From: Paractinoplanes durhamensis
GTDB taxonomy: Bacteria; Actinomycetota; Actinomycetes; Mycobacteriales; Micromonosporaceae
Assembly: GCF_016862175.1 (NCBI RefSeq)
Contig: NZ_BOML01000021.1
Location: forward strand, 305,654 to 369,653
DNA: 64,000 nt
Direction: 5' to 3'
The notes under the pieces were generated by a model. It was given only the letters and a program-made list of their open reading frames with translations, did not search any database and was not told where the DNA came from. Position 1 is the stretch's first letter. Every line of letters starts with the position of its first letter. Made by a program: the position numbers and the translations under genes. Positions 24,534 through 33,700 of this stretch are shown one piece after another.

Positions 24534-26237
24534 TTACGCCAGGGCGAACTTCTGCGCCGCGGCGCCGTTGCAGTCCCAGATCTGCAGGCGGGTGCCGTTG
24601 GCGGTGGCACCGTTCGGCGAGTCGATGCACCGGCCGGTGGTCGGGTTGGAGATCGAGCCGTTGGCGTTGGCCACCCAATTCTGGTAGCCGCTGCTGTTGC
24701 AGGTGGCGAGCTGGAGCTTGGTGCCGGCCGCGCTGGCGCCGCCCGCGATGTCCAGGCACTTGCCCAGCGTGCGCAGGGTCTGGCCGGTCCAGGTCCACTT
24801 CTGGTCGGCCGAGGTCGCCTGCTGGCAGTCCCAGAGCTGGATGGCGGTGCCGTCGCTGCCGTTGTCGTCACCGGCCACGTCCACGCACTTGCCGCCCGGC
24901 CCGTAGATCGGGGTGCCGATGGCGAACTTCTGGGCGGCGGCGCCGTTGCAGTCCCAGATCTGCAGCCGGGTGCCGTTGGCGGTGGCACCGTTCGGCGAGT
25001 CGATGCAGCGGCCGCTGGCCGGGTTCTTCAACGAGCCGTCGGACTGCCGCACCCACGCCTGGTAGCCGCCGCTGTTGCAGGTGGCCAGCTGCAGCTTGGT
25101 GCCGGCCGCGCTCGCGCCGCCGGCGATGTCCAGGCACTTGCCGAGGGTCTGCAGGGCCTGCCCGCTCCACGTCCAGTGCTGGTCCTTGGCCGCCGTCTGG
25201 CAGTCCCACAGCTGGACCGCGGTGCCGTCGCTGCCGGTGTCGTCGCCGGCCACGTCCACGCACTTGCCGCCGGGACCGGTGATGGCCTGGCCGGACGTCG
25301 TGCCGCCGGAACCGCCGGTCGCCTTGTTGTAGACCGCCACCGAGTCGATGATCAGCTTGCCGCCGGAGACGGTGGCCGCGTTCGGGCCACCGCCGAACGC
25401 GTCCGGGAAGCCACCGCCGATCGCCAGGTCGTAGATGATGAAGAACGGGTGGTCGACCGCGTCCGACCAGGTGGTGGCGTCCACCTGGTTCGCGTTGATC
25501 GTGTAGTAGTTGTTCCCGTCCAGGTAGAACCGGATCTGCTCGGGCGACGTCGACCGGTCGATCTCGACGGCGTAGTCGTGGAAGCCGGTCTGGCAGCCTC
25601 CGCAGGCCCGCTCGCCGGACGTGATGCCGGTGGACTCGTTGCACGGGCCGCCCGGGTTGACGCCGCAGTGCAGGGCGCCGAAGACCGAGCTGCGGCCGTT
25701 GATGTCCTCCATGATGTCGATCTCGCCGGACTTCGGCCAGGTGACCCCGGACCGCAGCGGCGCGCCGAGCATCCAGAACGCCGGCCAGTAGCCCGCGCCG
25801 TTCGCGGTGGTCACGTTGGGCTGCTGAAGAACGGATTCCATGCGTACGACGCCGCCCGCGGCCGCGCCGAAGGTGGCCGCCTGGGTCTCCACCCGACCGG
25901 ACGTCCACCCGGCCCGCGGGTCGGAACCGGCGTGGTTGGCCTGCAGGACCAGGTGGCCCTGACCGTCGTAGTAGACGTTCGAGGTGCTGTTGGTCATGGT
26001 CTCGATCTCGCCGGTGCCGAAGCTGCTGCCCGGCCCGGTGTCGTACTTCCACAGACTCTGGTCGATGCCGGTGCCGGCGGCACCGTTGAAGTCGTCGCTC
26101 CAGGTGAGCGTGAAGCCGGACGGCGTCGGGGGCACCGCGGCCTCGGCGTTCAGCGTCACGACGGCGGCGGCAACCAGGGGGATCGCTACGACGGGAACCA
26201 GGAAGAGCGCTCTCTTCCAACCCTTTTTCGAGCGCAT
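24534..26237 (-). CDS. Secreted GH16 endo-beta-1,3-glucanase-like enzyme with two ricin-type lectin units
   Basis: 567-residue extracellular glycoside hydrolase. A signal peptide covers about 1-32. The GH16 domain (about 38-275) has the catalytic E-x-D-x-x-E motif GEIDIMED, with Glu172 as nucleophile and Glu177 as acid/base. Two tandem ricin B/CBM13-type units follow (GPGGKCVDVAGDD ... RLQIWDCNGAAAQKFA), nearly identical and clearly a recent duplication. The motif spacing fits laminarinases and related beta-1,3-glucanases. GGAGG lies 8 nt before the ATG at 26237. The product probably attacks fungal or plant beta-glucan, with the lectin modules binding polysaccharide. Its promoter lies in the AT-rich 26275-26310 segment. 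Confidence 0.9.
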   Translation of the reverse strand: MRSKKGWKRALFLVPVVAIPLVAAAVVTLNAEAAVPPTPSGFTLTWSDDFNGAAGTGIDQSLWKYDTGPGSSFGTGEIETMTNSTSNVYYDGQGHLVLQANHAGSDPRAGWTSGRVETQAATFGAAAGGVVRMESVLQQPNVTTANGAGYWPAFWMLGAPLRSGVTWPKSGEIDIMEDINGRSSVFGALHCGVNPGGPCNESTGITSGERACGGCQTGFHDYAVEIDRSTSPEQIRFYLDGNNYYTINANQVDATTWSDAVDHPFFIIYDLAIGGGFPDAFGGGPNAATVSGGKLIIDSVAVYNKATGGSGGTTSGQAITGPGGKCVDVAGDDTGSDGTAVQLWDCQTAAKDQHWTWSGQALQTLGKCLDIAGGASAAGTKLQLATCNSGGYQAWVRQSDGSLKNPASGRCIDSPNGATANGTRLQIWDCNGAAAQKFAIGTPIYGPGGKCVDVAGDDNGSDGTAIQLWDCQQATSADQKWTWTGQTLRTLGKCLDIAGGASAAGTKLQLATCNSSGYQNWVANANGSISNPTTGRCIDSPNGATANGTRLQIWDCNGAAAQKFALA

Positions 26238-26352
26238 GTGCAGGACCTCCGGGGGAAATATGGGGAGACTCATGGTCTGGAGCGGTCCGACATTTAACAA
26301 GCTTTAATGACTTGCACTGCCCGATGTACGGGTCGGCGTGCCCGTCAGTCGC

Positions 26353-27051
26353 TCAGGACACCGCCGCGGCGGTGATCAGGATCAGGGCGGCCGCGGTCGT
26401 GTAGCGCGCGCCGCTCACCAGCAACTCCTCGGCCAGGACGACGAGGGTCAGGACAGCCGTCAGCAGCAGGTGCGGGTGGGTGGCGGCGGCCATCGGCAGC
26501 ATCACCGCCCAGCACGCACCGGCCCCGGCCAGCCCGTGCCGCAGGCCGGCCCGCAGGCAGGCGAGATCGGCCCGGCGCCCGTCCGGCGGCAGCGGCGGGC
26601 GGCGCCGGCACTTGCGCAGCCGGCCCCGCTTCCACGGGGTGAGCTCCCAGGCCGCCGCGATCAGCAGGGCCACCGGCACGGACAACCCCAGCAGCCGGGC
26701 GGCCGGGATGGCGACCAGCCCGTACGCCGCCCAGAGCAGCAGGTAGCCGGCCGTGAACAGCGCGACGGTGCGCGGCCGGCGCCGCCACTTGCCGGTCAGC
26801 GCGGCGTGCCGCACCGCGGGCAGGGCCGGCGGGAGCATCATCGCCGCCGACATCAGGAGCCAGCCGGTCACGACCGCCCCGGGGCCGGGCGCGGGTGCGT
26901 GCTCGGCGTGCGGGCCGGTGTGCCCGGCGACGAGCGACACCCCGGCGGCCGCGGCGACGACCAGGACCGGCCACTCCGGATGCCGCCAGGTGTACGCCCG
27001 GAACCGCGCGACCGCACGCCGGCCGACCGCCTCGGTCGCGGTGGCGCTCAT
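26353..27051 (-). CDS. DUF2182-like polytopic membrane protein
   Basis: 232-residue membrane protein with about five to six hydrophobic helices. It carries the DUF2182 hallmark WLLMSAAMMLPPALPAVRH and a GYLLLWAAYGLVA helix; the family has been described as putative metal-binding integral membrane proteins. Function is unknown. Its start is reached through two tandem 10-codon mini-ORFs linked by ATGA overlaps to the upstream gene at 27106, so its translation should depend on ribosomes finishing that gene. No independent ribosome-binding site is evident immediately upstream. Confidence 0.75.
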   Translation of the reverse strand: MSATATEAVGRRAVARFRAYTWRHPEWPVLVVAAAAGVSLVAGHTGPHAEHAPAPGPGAVVTGWLLMSAAMMLPPALPAVRHAALTGKWRRRPRTVALFTAGYLLLWAAYGLVAIPAARLLGLSVPVALLIAAAWELTPWKRGRLRKCRRRPPLPPDGRRADLACLRAGLRHGLAGAGACWAVMLPMAAATHPHLLLTAVLTLVVLAEELLVSGARYTTAAALILITAAAVS

Positions 27052-27080
27052 CGACCACCGCCGGTCGTGGTGGCGTTCAT
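27048..27080 (-). CDS. Mini-ORF 2 of the stop/start relay (10 codons)
   Basis: It reads MNATTTGGGR then TGA, and the stop overlaps the ATG of the DUF2182 gene. It is the second copy of a 29-bp unit and begins at the ATGA that ends mini-ORF 1. It is likely a by-product of tandem duplication that keeps a ribosome moving toward the membrane-protein gene. A functional peptide is unlikely. Confidence 0.4.
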   Translation of the reverse strand: MNATTTGGGR

Positions 27081-27109
27081 CGGCCGCCGCCGGTCGCGGT
27101 GGCGTTCAT
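27077..27109 (-). CDS. Mini-ORF 1 of the stop/start relay (10 codons)
   Basis: It reads MNATATGGGR then TGA. The ATG overlaps the stop of the 159-residue gene upstream (ATGA), and its own stop overlaps mini-ORF 2. See the neighbouring repeat feature. Translation is plausible by reinitiation. Confidence 0.4.
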   Translation of the reverse strand: MNATATGGGR

Positions 27110-27585
27110 CGGCCGTCGCCGGGGGTGATGCGCAGGAAGCGGGCCTGGGCGGCGGCCGGGCCGGCGTGTTCGTAGACGTAGTTGGCCAGGTCGAGGGCGT
27201 CCTCGCCGCGCCCGCTGGCGGGTCGCAGGACGAGCTGGCCGGGCCGGGTCTGCTCGACGTCGACGTCCCCCTCGTAGGCCGCGGCGGCCGCCCGGACGGT
27301 GGCGGCCGTCCCGGCGCCGCCGGTGTCCACCCGCACCTCGGGCAGCACCACCAGCAGGGTGTCGTCGTGTTCGAGGACCGGGTGGGCCGCACCGGCCTTC
27401 CGCAGCCGCTCGATCAGCTGCGGGGTCAGCGCGGCCGCCGGCACCAGCACGATGCCGCCGGTCACCGGTTCCCCGGTCACGTCCCCGCTCCACAGCTTCG
27501 CCCGCTCGGCGGCGGGCACGTCGACCGCGACGAGCCGGGTGGCGGCGAGCGGAATTCGTTGCTTGCCCGCCCAGTAGTAGGCCAC
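27106..27585 (-). CDS. Unrecognised 159-residue protein partnered with the subtilase
   Basis: I do not recognise a family. The product is soluble-looking, without signal peptide or membrane helix. It starts MAYYWAGKQRIPL, carries LIERLRKAGAAHPVLEHDDT and LLVVLPEVRVDTGG in the middle, and ends ARFLRITPGDGR. The N-terminus (aromatic-rich followed by basic KQRIPL) resembles the start of the adjacent subtilase (MRIEYYAGGRKRRITL), and both could share a small N-terminal module. GGAGGTGA lies just upstream of the GTG at 27585, and only 3 bp separate it from the subtilase stop. Co-translation suggests it is a substrate, inhibitor or partner of that protease. Confidence 0.72.
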   Translation of the reverse strand: MAYYWAGKQRIPLAATRLVAVDVPAAERAKLWSGDVTGEPVTGGIVLVPAAALTPQLIERLRKAGAAHPVLEHDDTLLVVLPEVRVDTGGAGTAATVRAAAAAYEGDVDVEQTRPGQLVLRPASGRGEDALDLANYVYEHAGPAAAQARFLRITPGDGR

Positions 27586-27588
27586 GGG

Positions 27589-28902
27589 TCACCTCCGCCG
27601 GGCGGCGCGCAGGGCGGCGAACGCGTTGAGCCGGCCGAAGCCGACCTGCGGGTCCCAGCCGGTCGGGCCCATGCTGTCGGCCATCCCGGTCAGCAGGGCG
27701 CGGACCTCGGCCTCGGTGAGGTCGGGCCGGACCGACATGACCAGGGCGGCGGCCGCGGCGGCGAACGGGGTCGCCGCCGAGGTGCCGTTGAACCGGCCGG
27801 TGGTCGGCCCCGGGTCGCTGCCGGCCGCCCCGGCCAGGTCGGTGGTGCGGATCTGCACGCCCGGCGCCATCAGGTCGAGGCCCTGGCCGGAGTTGCTGCC
27901 CCAGGTGGTCTCGCCGTCCCGGGAGGTGCGGGTCTTGCGCTCGTCCCACTGGTTGGAGGCGCCGACGGTGAGGATGTCGGGACCGTCGCCGGGATAGACC
28001 ATCGCGGGGTCCTCGTGGTTGCCGGCCGCCACCACGATCAGCGTGCCCTTGCCGCCGCGGCCCCGGGTGCGGGCCCGGGTGATCGCCTGGATGACCAGGT
28101 CGCTCGGCGGGCCGCCGCCCCAGGAGTTGGAGAGGACCGCGGCGCCGGCGGTGTCCCAGCACCAGTCGATCGCGTCGGCGACCGAGAAGTCGTCGGCGAG
28201 CCAGCCGGCCCCGATGTAGCCGCCGATCCGGCAGGCCACCAGGGAGACGCCCGGCGCCAGCCCGCGGACCGTGTCGTCCCGGCTGAGGATGATGCCGGCG
28301 CAGGCGGTGCCGTGCGACTCGTCCCGCTGGGGTGCGGCGAGGTCGTCGCCGTCCCGGAAGTCGCGCTCGGCGACCAGCGCCGGCTTGAGGAACGGGTGCG
28401 ACGTGTCCACGCCGTCGTCGAGGACCGCGACCCGGACCTCGGGATCGCCGCGGGTGATCGTCCAGGCCGCCTCGGCGGCGACGTCGGCGCCGACCACGCC
28501 GGGGTCGCCGGGATTGTTCAGCCCCCACTGGGTGGCCGCGGCCGCACCGGGCGCGGGCGGCGGCGCCATCAGACGGCTGAAGTTGGGCTGGGCGGACTCG
28601 ACGAGGCCCCGCTCGACCAGCGCGGTCGCCGCCCGGGCGACCAGGCGGATCGGGTCGGTGGCGCCGGCCGGGGCGGCCAGCAGGACCTTGCCGTGGCTGC
28701 CCTCGGTCACCGTGGTGATGCCGAACTCGGCGCGGAGCCAGGCCAGCTCGGCCGTCCGGGCGCCGCCGACCGACATGGTCGCGGTGGGGATGACGGTGGC
28801 CGCCTCGGCGGTGGGCGGGCTCATCGGCGCGGCCCGCCGGGCGGTCGGCTCGGCCAGCGTTATCCGCCGTTTTCGTCCGCCGGCGTAGTACTCGATTCGC
28901 AT
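27589..28902 (-). CDS. Subtilisin-like serine protease (S8), no signal peptide
   Basis: 437-residue S8 peptidase with the full catalytic triad: Asp162 in VLDDGVD, His197 in DESHGTACAG and Ser375 in NGTSAATP. About 140 residues precede the catalytic domain, including a propeptide-like alpha/beta segment (LAWLRAEFGITTVTEG ... VESAQPNFSRL). No signal peptide is present, so the enzyme is probably intracellular or exported by an unusual route. The ATG at 28902 has GGAGG close upstream. It forms an operon with the 159-residue unknown and the DUF2182 membrane protein, divergent from the tyrosinase. Confidence 0.88.
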   Translation of the reverse strand: MRIEYYAGGRKRRITLAEPTARRAAPMSPPTAEAATVIPTATMSVGGARTAELAWLRAEFGITTVTEGSHGKVLLAAPAGATDPIRLVARAATALVERGLVESAQPNFSRLMAPPPAPGAAAATQWGLNNPGDPGVVGADVAAEAAWTITRGDPEVRVAVLDDGVDTSHPFLKPALVAERDFRDGDDLAAPQRDESHGTACAGIILSRDDTVRGLAPGVSLVACRIGGYIGAGWLADDFSVADAIDWCWDTAGAAVLSNSWGGGPPSDLVIQAITRARTRGRGGKGTLIVVAAGNHEDPAMVYPGDGPDILTVGASNQWDERKTRTSRDGETTWGSNSGQGLDLMAPGVQIRTTDLAGAAGSDPGPTTGRFNGTSAATPFAAAAAALVMSVRPDLTEAEVRALLTGMADSMGPTGWDPQVGFGRLNAFAALRAARRR

Positions 28903-29121
28903 GGCACCTCCGAGGGGAAGCCTTTCCTGTTTTGTGGGCGCCGAACACGATGCGATCATCCGAAAATGTTGACCGATAGAACCAGTGAATCGGTCTGCTC
29001 TTTCCGCCGGGTTCGCGCTATCTGAACGGCTGATTGCGCCGGATTCGATCGGGCGGGGAGAAAGAAACGGTTCGGTTGTCATGTGCGAAATGATCGATCG
29101 GCCCGATCGAGAGGAGATAAC
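28903..29121. promoter_or_regulatory. Divergent control region, subtilase / tyrosinase, with palindromes
   Basis: It contains GACCGAT-N11-ATCGGTC (28971-28995) and a 17-bp palindrome TCGATCGG-C-CCGATCGA (29094-29110). The palindrome touches the GAGGAG ribosome site of the tyrosinase gene. It could serve as an operator or as a hairpin affecting translation. The region is less GC-rich than the flanking genes. Confidence 0.5.
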
Positions 29122-30585
29122 GTGAATAAGGTCCGCGTCCGCGAGGACATCTGGGAATTGGAAAGCCAGCAGGAGTGGCATCCGATCACGTTCGCGTACG
29201 CCCTGGCGGTCGGCGAGATGCAACGTCGCTCCGAGGCCGACCCCGGCGATCCGACCGGCTGGCTCTACCAGTCGTCGGTGCACTCGATGAACCTGCCGCC
29301 GACCGAACCGCCGGACGTCTGGCGGCATCAATGTCAGCACACCAGCTGGAATTTCCTGCCATGGCACCGGATGTACCTTTACTGGTTCGAGGAGATCGCC
29401 CGGTCGATCATCGAGGCGTCCGCGGAGATCGACCGGGGAACGAAATCGACGTGGGCGTTGCCGTACTGGAATTATGATCGGCGCGGCGTGACCAACACGC
29501 TGCCGCCGCCGTTCCGGGCGAAATTTCTTCGCGATGGCCGGCCCAATCCGCTATTCGTCGACGAACGGAACAAAGCACCGGGCCGCGATCTCAACAACGG
29601 CGACGGAATGCGGGACGGACGGCAGGGCCCGATTTCGGTGACGACCGCACGATTCGCCCTTCCGGCGACGGTCTTCGCGGGTCTCGGCAGCTTCGGTGGC
29701 CCGCGGACCGGGTGGCATCACATGTTCGAGAACGGCATCCGGACCTCGGGCCTGCTGGAGGCGACCCCGCACGGCTCGGTGCACACCGAGGTGGGCGGGG
29801 CCGACGGCCTGATGAGCGCCTTCGACACCGCCGCGCTCGACCCGATCTTCTGGCTGCACCATGCGAACATCGACCGGTTGTGGTCGGTCTGGCTCGCCCA
29901 GGACCAGCCGCCGCGGGCCAACCCGACCGAGGCCGCCTGGCTGACCATGGAGTCGCACTTCCACGACCGGACCGGCGCCGACCTGAAGCAGCGCACCGAG
30001 AAAGTCCTCGACGAGGTCGCCGACCTGGGCTACCGGTACGCCGAGGTGACCCCGCCCGCCGGACCGATGGAGGCGAAACCGATGTCGTCCGGACCGGCCC
30101 CCGAGCACCCGGCCGAGCTGGTCGGGGCGACCAGCGAACCGATCACCCTGGCCGGCCGCCGGTCCACCAACCGGTTCCCGATCTCGCCGCCGGCCGGCCC
30201 GCTCGCCGCGACCGCGGGCAGCACCCCGTCCCGGGTCGTGCTCACCGTCGAGGACATGCGCGCCGGGCGGAATCCGGGCTACTCCTACGCGGTCTACCTG
30301 AACGTCCCGGACGATGACGACGACCCGGCCAACGACACGCACTACGTCGGCAACGTGTCGTTCTTCGGGATCGAGGAGACCACCCGGTTCGGCGGCGAGC
30401 ACGCCGGCGCGATCAGCCAGGCGCTGGATGTCACCGCGCTGTACCACCAGCTCCGGGACGACGGGCAGTGGGACGACAGCCTGGTGACGGTCACCTTCGT
30501 GCCGATCCTCCCGGACGCCGGCGACGTCGCCGGGCCGGAATCGCAGCCGGTGGAGGTCGGCCGGATCGGCCTGTTCTTCCAATGA
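29122..30585 (+). CDS. Tyrosinase / polyphenol oxidase with plant-PPO-like C-terminal domain
   Basis: 487-residue type 3 copper enzyme oxidising phenols to quinones. The CuA region includes HQCQHTSWNFLPWHRMY and the CuB region PHGSVHTEVGG with DPIFWLHHANIDRLW, supplying the six histidines. No signal peptide or Tat motif is present. The C-terminal 120 residues (YAVYLNVPDDDDDP ... THYVGNVSFFGIEE ... VTVTFVPILP) resemble the KFDV beta-sandwich of plant polyphenol oxidases that shields the active site. It is longer than the roughly 280-residue Streptomyces MelC2 tyrosinases and lacks an adjacent MelC1-like copper chaperone. The GTG at 29122 is chosen for its GAGGAG site 5 nt upstream. A strong terminator follows. 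Confidence 0.87.
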   Translation: MNKVRVREDIWELESQQEWHPITFAYALAVGEMQRRSEADPGDPTGWLYQSSVHSMNLPPTEPPDVWRHQCQHTSWNFLPWHRMYLYWFEEIARSIIEASAEIDRGTKSTWALPYWNYDRRGVTNTLPPPFRAKFLRDGRPNPLFVDERNKAPGRDLNNGDGMRDGRQGPISVTTARFALPATVFAGLGSFGGPRTGWHHMFENGIRTSGLLEATPHGSVHTEVGGADGLMSAFDTAALDPIFWLHHANIDRLWSVWLAQDQPPRANPTEAAWLTMESHFHDRTGADLKQRTEKVLDEVADLGYRYAEVTPPAGPMEAKPMSSGPAPEHPAELVGATSEPITLAGRRSTNRFPISPPAGPLAATAGSTPSRVVLTVEDMRAGRNPGYSYAVYLNVPDDDDDPANDTHYVGNVSFFGIEETTRFGGEHAGAISQALDVTALYHQLRDDGQWDDSLVTVTFVPILPDAGDVAGPESQPVEVGRIGLFFQ

Positions 30586-30595
30586 CGAAGCTGGG

Positions 30596-30639
30596 CATCG
30601 ATGGGCGTGCCGTTGTACAAACGTGCACGTTCATCGATG
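30596..30639 (+). terminator. Long hairpin terminator after the tyrosinase gene
   Basis: Arms CATCGATGGGCGTGC and GCACGTTCATCGATG (30596-30610 / 30625-30639) pair over 15 positions, with two G-U pairs in RNA. A further CGTT/AACG pairing and a 5-nt loop complete the stem. It starts 10 bp after the stop and is followed by TCTTATT. Confidence 0.65.
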
Positions 30640-30687
30640 TCTTATTGAGTGGATCTAGGCGGCGAGCATAGGGTCCGAAGTGGACGT

Positions 30688-30702
30688 TTTGAAACGTTCA
30701 AA
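30688..30702 (+). promoter_or_regulatory. LacI-like operator upstream of the rhamnosidase gene
   Basis: TTTGAA-ACG-TTCAAA is a perfect 15-bp palindrome whose TGAAACGTTCA core resembles LacI/GalR-family operators. It lies 27 bp before the GH78 start, where a repressor would block transcription. No LacI-type gene is nearby. Confidence 0.5.
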
Positions 30703-30729
30703 TCGCTCTTCGCTCCCCGGGAGATCTGC

Positions 30730-33700
30730 ATGAAACGCAAACTCCTACTCGTCCTCCTCCTGATCGTCACGTCCGTCCTGGTCCCGGCGGCCGCCGCCAC
30801 CGCGGCGCCGGCCGGCCTCGACAACGCCCACTGGATCTGGTTCCCGGAGGGCGACCCGGCGGTCACCGCGCCGGCCGCCACCCGCTACCTGCGCCGGGAG
30901 TTCACCGCCCCGGCCGGGCCCTGGACCGACGCGCAACTCGTGGTGACCGGCGACGACACCACCGACGTCTGGCTCAACGGCACCTACCTGGCCGGCTCGC
31001 CGCGCACCACCGACGCGTGGAAGCAGGCCCGCTACGTCGACCTGGCCGCCGCGCTGCGGGCCGGCGCCAACACCCTCGAGATCGCGGTGCGCAACACCAG
31101 CACCGGGCCGGCCGGATTGCTCGGCCATCTGCGGGTGGCCGCCGCGGCCGGGACCGTCGACCTGGTCACCGACGGGGCGTGGCAGGCCGCGAACGCCGTA
31201 CCCAAATCCTGGGTCTCCGCCAAAGAGCTCGGCGTCTACGGCAGCGGGCCGTGGGCCCGCAATGTCGCCGCCCCGGACCCGAGCCGGGCCTCGCCGGTCA
31301 CCGTGACCGGCCTGACCGCGCAGCGGCAGACGAATCCGCTCGGCGTCGACGCGGCCCGGCCGCTCCTCGGGTGGAAGCTCGTGGCCGGTGCGCCGGGTCA
31401 GGTGCAGGGCCGCTACCAGGTCGCCGTCGGCACCGCGGCCGGCGGCTCGGACGTGTGGGACAGCGGGCCGGTCGCGTCCGGGCAGAGCGTCGACGTGGCC
31501 TACGGCGGGCCCGCGCTGACCAGCAACAAGCGGTATTTCTGGCGGGTACGGGTGTGGGACGCCCAGGGGCGGCCGAGCCCGTGGAGTGCGGCGGCCACCT
31601 TCGACACCGGGCTCTTCGACCCGGCGACCGAGTGGCAGGCCGGGTTCATCGGCGCCCCGGTGACCGAGAACCTCACCGGCGCTAACTGGATCTGGTACCC
31701 GGAAGGCGACCCCGCCACCAGCGCGCCGGCCGCCACCCGCTACTTCCGGAAGACGTTCACGCTCGCGAGCGTCGGCAAGTCGGTGCTGGTCGTCACCGGT
31801 GACGACACCGCCGACGTCTGGGTCAACGGCGCGCAGGTCAGCGCCTCGCGCCGGGTCACCGACTCGTGGAAGCGGGCGACCACCGTGGACGTGACCGCCC
31901 AGCTGCACGCCGGCGGCAACACCGTCGCGATCGCCGGCACCAACACCAGCGAAGGGCCGGCCGGTCTGGTCGCGAAGCTGAGCACCGGGCTCGTCACCGA
32001 CGGTTCGTGGAAGGCCTCGACGACCGGCGCCGGTGGCTGGCAGCAACCGGCCTTCGACGACTCGGCCTGGCCCGCCGCCCAGGTGACCGCGGCGATCGGG
32101 GGCGGACCGTGGGGAGCCCAGGTCAGCGTGCCGCATCCCACGCCGTACCTCAGCAAGGGTTTTGATGTGGGGAAGCCGGTGGCGAGGGCGCGGCTGTTCG
32201 CGACGGCGCTCGGGCTGCACGAGACCTATCTCAACGGTGCGCGGGTCAGTGCCGAGCGGCTGGCGCCGGGCTGGACCGACTACGGCAAGCGGCTGCAATA
32301 TCGCGACTACGACGTCACCGCGCTGCTCAAGCAGGGTGGGAACACGCTGGGGGCGCTGGTCGGCAACGGCTGGTATTCCGGCAACGTCGGCTTCGCGGGC
32401 AGCGCGATCTACGGGACGTCGCCGTGGTATTCGGCGCGGCTCACCATGGAGTACGCCGATGGCAGCGCGGCGACCGTGCTGACCGACGGCACCTGGACCG
32501 CGAGCGCCAGCACGGTCGTCGCCGACGATCTCTATCAGGGCGAGGATCAGGACGCCCGGATCACGCCCGGTGCCGGCACCGCGGTGACCGTCCGTGCCGG
32601 GGCTCAGCCGCATCTGGTCGCCCAGGTCGACCCGGGGGTGACCGTGCAGCAGGAGCTGTCGCCGGTCGCGATCACCCAGCCCAAGCCGGGCGTGTGGATC
32701 GCCGACCTCGGGCAGAACTTCACCGGCTGGAACCGGCTGCGGGTGACCGGGCCGGCCGGCACCAAGGTCACGCTGCGGCACGGCGAGATCCTCAACGCCG
32801 ACGGCACGCTCTACACGACAAACCTGCGGGCCGCCCAGGCCACCGACACGTTCACCCTGGCCGGAACCGGCTCCCCGGAGGTTTTCGAACCGCATTTCAC
32901 GGTGCACGGCTATCGATATGTCGAAGTCACCGGCATCTCGTCCTTCGATCTCGTCGGTCTCGCGGCCTGGACCGCCGGCGCTTCCACCGGCACCTTCACC
33001 ACCAGTGACGCGAGCATCAACCAGGTGGCGCACAACATCCTGTGGGGCGCCCGGTCCAACATGCTGTCGATCCCGACCGACTGCCCGCAGCGCGACGAAC
33101 GGCTCGGCTGGACCGGTGACATCGCCGCGTTCGCCGCCACCTCCACGTTCGGCTTCGACACCCACGGGCTGCTCGCCAAGTTCGTCGACGACCTGGTCGA
33201 CGCACAGCGCGCGGACGGGGCGTTCACCGACGTGGCGCCGGCCGTGATCAGCGGCGGGGGCAAGGCGGGCTGGGCCGACGCGGGCGTGATCGTGCCGTAC
33301 ACGATCTGGCAGCGCTACGGCGATCTGTCCGTCGCCGACGCGCACTTCGCGGCGATGCAGCGCTACGTCGACTACCTGCGGTCTACATCGGGCAGTGACC
33401 TGATCCGCGATCAGGAGACGTTCGGTGACTGGCTCAACGTCAACGACAACACCGCCAACGATCTGACGAGTACGGCGTACTTCGGCTGGTCCGCGCGGTT
33501 GTTGTCGCGGATGGCCGCGGCCACCGGGCGCACCGCCGAGGCGACCACCTACGGCACCCTCGCCGACCAGATCGCCGCCGCCTTCACCAGCCGGTTCGTG
33601 GCGGCCGACGGGACGGTCGGCAGCAACAGCCAGACCGGTTACGTGCTGGCGCTCGCCTTCGAACAGGTGCCGCCGGCCCGGCAGCAGGCCGTCGCCGACA

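Larger units (their letters stand above)
27048..27109 (-). repeat. 29-bp tandem duplication of a gene-junction sequence
   Basis: Two 29-bp units (27080-27109 and 27051-27080 on the minus strand), each beginning ATGAACGCCACC and ending in a GGCCG or GGTCG tract, are followed by a third, diverged copy. The third copy is the true beginning of the DUF2182 gene (ATGAGCGCCACCGCGACC). Because 29 is not a multiple of three, each unit shifts frame and creates its own stop. Confidence 0.8.
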
